Source: Aliamphritea ceti
GTDB taxonomy: Bacteria > Pseudomonadota > Gammaproteobacteria > Pseudomonadales > Balneatricaceae
Reading direction: 5' to 3'
DNA length: 64,000 nucleotides
Assembly: GCF_024347215.1 (NCBI RefSeq)
Contig: NZ_AP025282.1
Coordinates: forward strand, 2,356,001-2,420,000
The notes beneath the pieces were generated by a model. The model was not told the DNA's origin. It saw nothing but the letters and a program-made list of their open reading frames with translations, and ran no database searches. Shown here one piece after another: positions 62,288-64,000 of this stretch; position 1 is the stretch's first letter; every line of letters starts with the position of its first letter. Both the position numbers and the translations under genes were made by a program.

Positions 62288-64000
62288 ATGGGAAATAAAT
62301 ACGAGATCATTGAGGGCGATTGCCTGAAATTGATTGCTAAGCGGTTGGGTATCTCAATCGCTGAGCTACAGGCAATGAACAGTGATCAGATCAAGAATGT
62401 CGATCTTATTTATGCAGGCAATCTGCTGAATATTCCTGCAAACGATGATAAATCACAAGATAACCAAGCCAAGAGTGAGCCTGCTTATCCTGATGATATA
62501 AAACCGACAGAGGTTTCAGCTGAACGTATTCAGCTACCTGAACTGCCAAAAGCCCCGGGCAGTGTGTGTGAGCCGAAAGAATATGTGGACGTGGTTTTTT
62601 ACCCGTCGATGCCTAAAACCGGCAAGCAGGGGTGGTTTGCCCTGACGCAGCAAGCGAAAGATAAACTTGAAGAAGAGATCGCTCATATGCGTTCCGTCAT
62701 GAGATCGCTGGCGGCGGGTGATGTTAATGATGCAATGCTGGAGCTTAGTAAGTACGGCATTTTATCTAAATTTCAGAGCTGCGATCATGAGCGCTTTTTG
62801 GTAGATTCGGACGATAAAAAGCGTTACCGGGCCCTGCTGCTTTTACAGCTGGCATTAAAGCTGGAAGTGCTCCGTGTGCCTGAGGTGTTGCTTGAACAAG
62901 CGATGCAGGATCGCGAGGTAAGTCAGGAGTTTTTGAGTCGCTATTCCGATGCTTATGCAGATCAGTTGTTTTGGGAAGAGTGTCAGAACCTTCTGAATGT
63001 TGGCTTTAAAACGGCTCTTAAACGGTCGGTACTGGGTATCTTCAGCGAAGGCCCTTCCAGTGAAGATTACATAATCAATTATCGGGAAGTACGTACAGAC
63101 GCCATCGCCGATGTCATGGAGCAGTTGGCAGATGAAATTGAAACGCTGGAAAAGAAAGCCCGTAAAGAAGCTGCAAAAAAACTGACTGATGACGGCACGC
63201 CATTCACCTACTCTGATTCGATGGGCTATTTTACCAGTAAACAGCAAAATACCGTTCACGCTGCGTTGAATAACGTTCATAAAGCCCGTGGGATGTATAG
63301 CCTGGAGCTTGAAGATATCTGTGAAGACAAGCCCGAATCCATTCAGCGAAGGCTTGAACTGTGGCAACAGGACAGTAAAGTTGCTGCTCAGTTGACCCCC
63401 TATGAATTTAAAGCCCGTTTTGCTGGCCGCTTTGTGCCGATTTTTACACTCAATACAAACCTGATGGTGCTAATTGAGCAGTGTCTTACCGATGATGAGT
63501 TGATCAAAGTCCAGCCTGAGAGCTTTAAGTATTATGAAAAACTGGATGAGGCCGCTGAGAAAAAACTGATCGCTGAAGTGTTTGCCCGCATACCGGGCCT
63601 GAAGGATATGACAACCGTTCCCGGCGAGGCCCTGAGCTGGAGTTACTACCCCTGCATTGCTGTATTGCACAAGCTGGAAGCATCACTCAAGACCAAACTG
63701 GCCGAACTGAAAGATATTCTCGGCGTTGGCAAACTGCCCAAAGAGGTATTGGGTGATCTGGTGCAGTGTAAAAAAGCACTGCTGGCACGGGTAGAGCATT
63801 TCGAGAAGACCGCCAAAGCCCATGCGGCAGCCAAAACCTATCAGCGTTTATTTACCTCAGCAGATAAAGTGTACACACCGGTCTTTAAAGAAAAAGCCTG
63901 GAAGCCGGCCAAAAAGACCGGAAGCCTCTACACCAAAGCGGGTAAAGCCGATCTGACCGTGGTGGAATGCTATTTGAGCAGTGAAGGTGGCAAAACCGCG
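62288..64000 (+). CDS. LysM-domain large protein, candidate T6SS effector, 3' end beyond window
   Basis: ATG 62288 opens 571 codons with no stop to the window edge. A LysM domain is at about residues 5-50 (YEIIEGDCLKLIAKRLG then YAGNLLNIP), which would bind peptidoglycan. The rest of the visible part is mostly charged helices with coiled-coil character (about 110-560) and no recognised catalytic motif. Two bases separate the DUF4123 stop from its ATG. By position it is the cargo of the VgrG and adaptor; the toxic domain would lie past the window end. Activity unknown. Confidence 0.85.
   Translation, partial: MGNKYEIIEGDCLKLIAKRLGISIAELQAMNSDQIKNVDLIYAGNLLNIPANDDKSQDNQAKSEPAYPDDIKPTEVSAERIQLPELPKAPGSVCEPKEYVDVVFYPSMPKTGKQGWFALTQQAKDKLEEEIAHMRSVMRSLAAGDVNDAMLELSKYGILSKFQSCDHERFLVDSDDKKRYRALLLLQLALKLEVLRVPEVLLEQAMQDREVSQEFLSRYSDAYADQLFWEECQNLLNVGFKTALKRSVLGIFSEGPSSEDYIINYREVRTDAIADVMEQLADEIETLEKKARKEAAKKLTDDGTPFTYSDSMGYFTSKQQNTVHAALNNVHKARGMYSLELEDICEDKPESIQRRLELWQQDSKVAAQLTPYEFKARFAGRFVPIFTLNTNLMVLIEQCLTDDELIKVQPESFKYYEKLDEAAEKKLIAEVFARIPGLKDMTTVPGEALSWSYYPCIAVLHKLEASLKTKLAELKDILGVGKLPKEVLGDLVQCKKALLARVEHFEKTAKAHAAAKTYQRLFTSADKVYTPVFKEKAWKPAKKTGSLYTKAGKADLTVVECYLSSEGGKTA

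Noticed and set aside
1..64000. tRNA, rRNA, CRISPR arrays, insertion sequences, integrases
   Set aside because: Looked for across the window by eye; no cloverleaf-type sequence, repeated spacer array, transposase or integrase motif was seen.

Overview
The window looks like chromosome from a marine gammaproteobacterium of the Oceanospirillales type (Amphritea/Neptunomonas/Marinobacterium-like). This is inferred from moderate GC, two complete TRAP carboxylate transport operons, many LysR and LysE/DMT/AEC transport genes, a ppyR-hmp-norR locus arranged as in Pseudomonas, and an orphan vgrG cluster. I see no rRNA, tRNA, CRISPR array, integrase or insertion sequence. The genus is a guess from gene content, not from a search.

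Layout. 0-4.8 kb: a truncated GAF protein, a GAF-GGDEF-EAL c-di-GMP protein, and a LysR regulator divergent from an Old Yellow Enzyme-type reductase. 4.9-8.3 kb: a two-gene ABC-2 exporter, then a glutathione S-transferase divergent from a TetR regulator. 8.3-11.3 kb: TRAP transporter 1 (dctM, dctQ, dctP, minus strand). 11.6-18.6 kb: housekeeping and orphan genes (flavodoxin-like protein, small membrane protein, FrhB-family iron-sulfur protein, SEC-C protein, methyltransferase, DUF1801, PhoD-like phosphatase, cold-shock/DUF3465 fusion). 18.7-22.7 kb: a visibly AT-rich island with a SIR2-domain gene overlapping a HerA-type ATPase gene, then a KTSC-domain gene; this is an anti-phage-type module. 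It is followed by two related palindromic repeats that bracket a small membrane-protein gene.

22.9-30.0 kb: a same-strand catabolic-looking cluster (3-hydroxyisobutyrate dehydrogenase family, aldehyde dehydrogenase, serine acetyltransferase, glyoxalase-like protein, M20 amidohydrolase, LysR, LysE) whose substrate I cannot name. 30.1-36.2 kb: GlxA-type regulator, RidA, MOSC protein, LysR, AEC transporter, a PQ-loop/SWEET-like membrane protein and a DMT transporter. 36.3-43.8 kb: FosA, ArsR with a cysteine-rich permease, then the nitric-oxide block hmp, ppyR and norR with visible NorR-type sites, then chrA. 43.9-50.6 kb: an outer-membrane barrel, TRAP transporter 2 (dctP, dctQ, dctM) and a Cache-domain sensor kinase with a NarL-type regulator that probably controls it. 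50.6-59.1 kb: a TsaA-domain methyltransferase, a DMT transporter divergent from a TetR regulator with two near-identical operators, an ABC exporter, a hydrolase-OsmC fusion, ahpF and ahpC with an OxyR-like site, and gmhA. 59.6-64 kb: vgrG behind a sigma-54-like promoter, a DUF4123 adaptor, and the start of a large LysM-headed protein that runs off the window and is the likely type VI cargo.

The two places most worth attention are the SIR2-HerA-KTSC island and the vgrG-DUF4123-LysM cluster. The clearest regulatory reads are the NorR sites with a -24 element before ppyR-hmp, the OxyR-like site before ahpC, and the paired palindromes between the DMT transporter and its TetR regulator.
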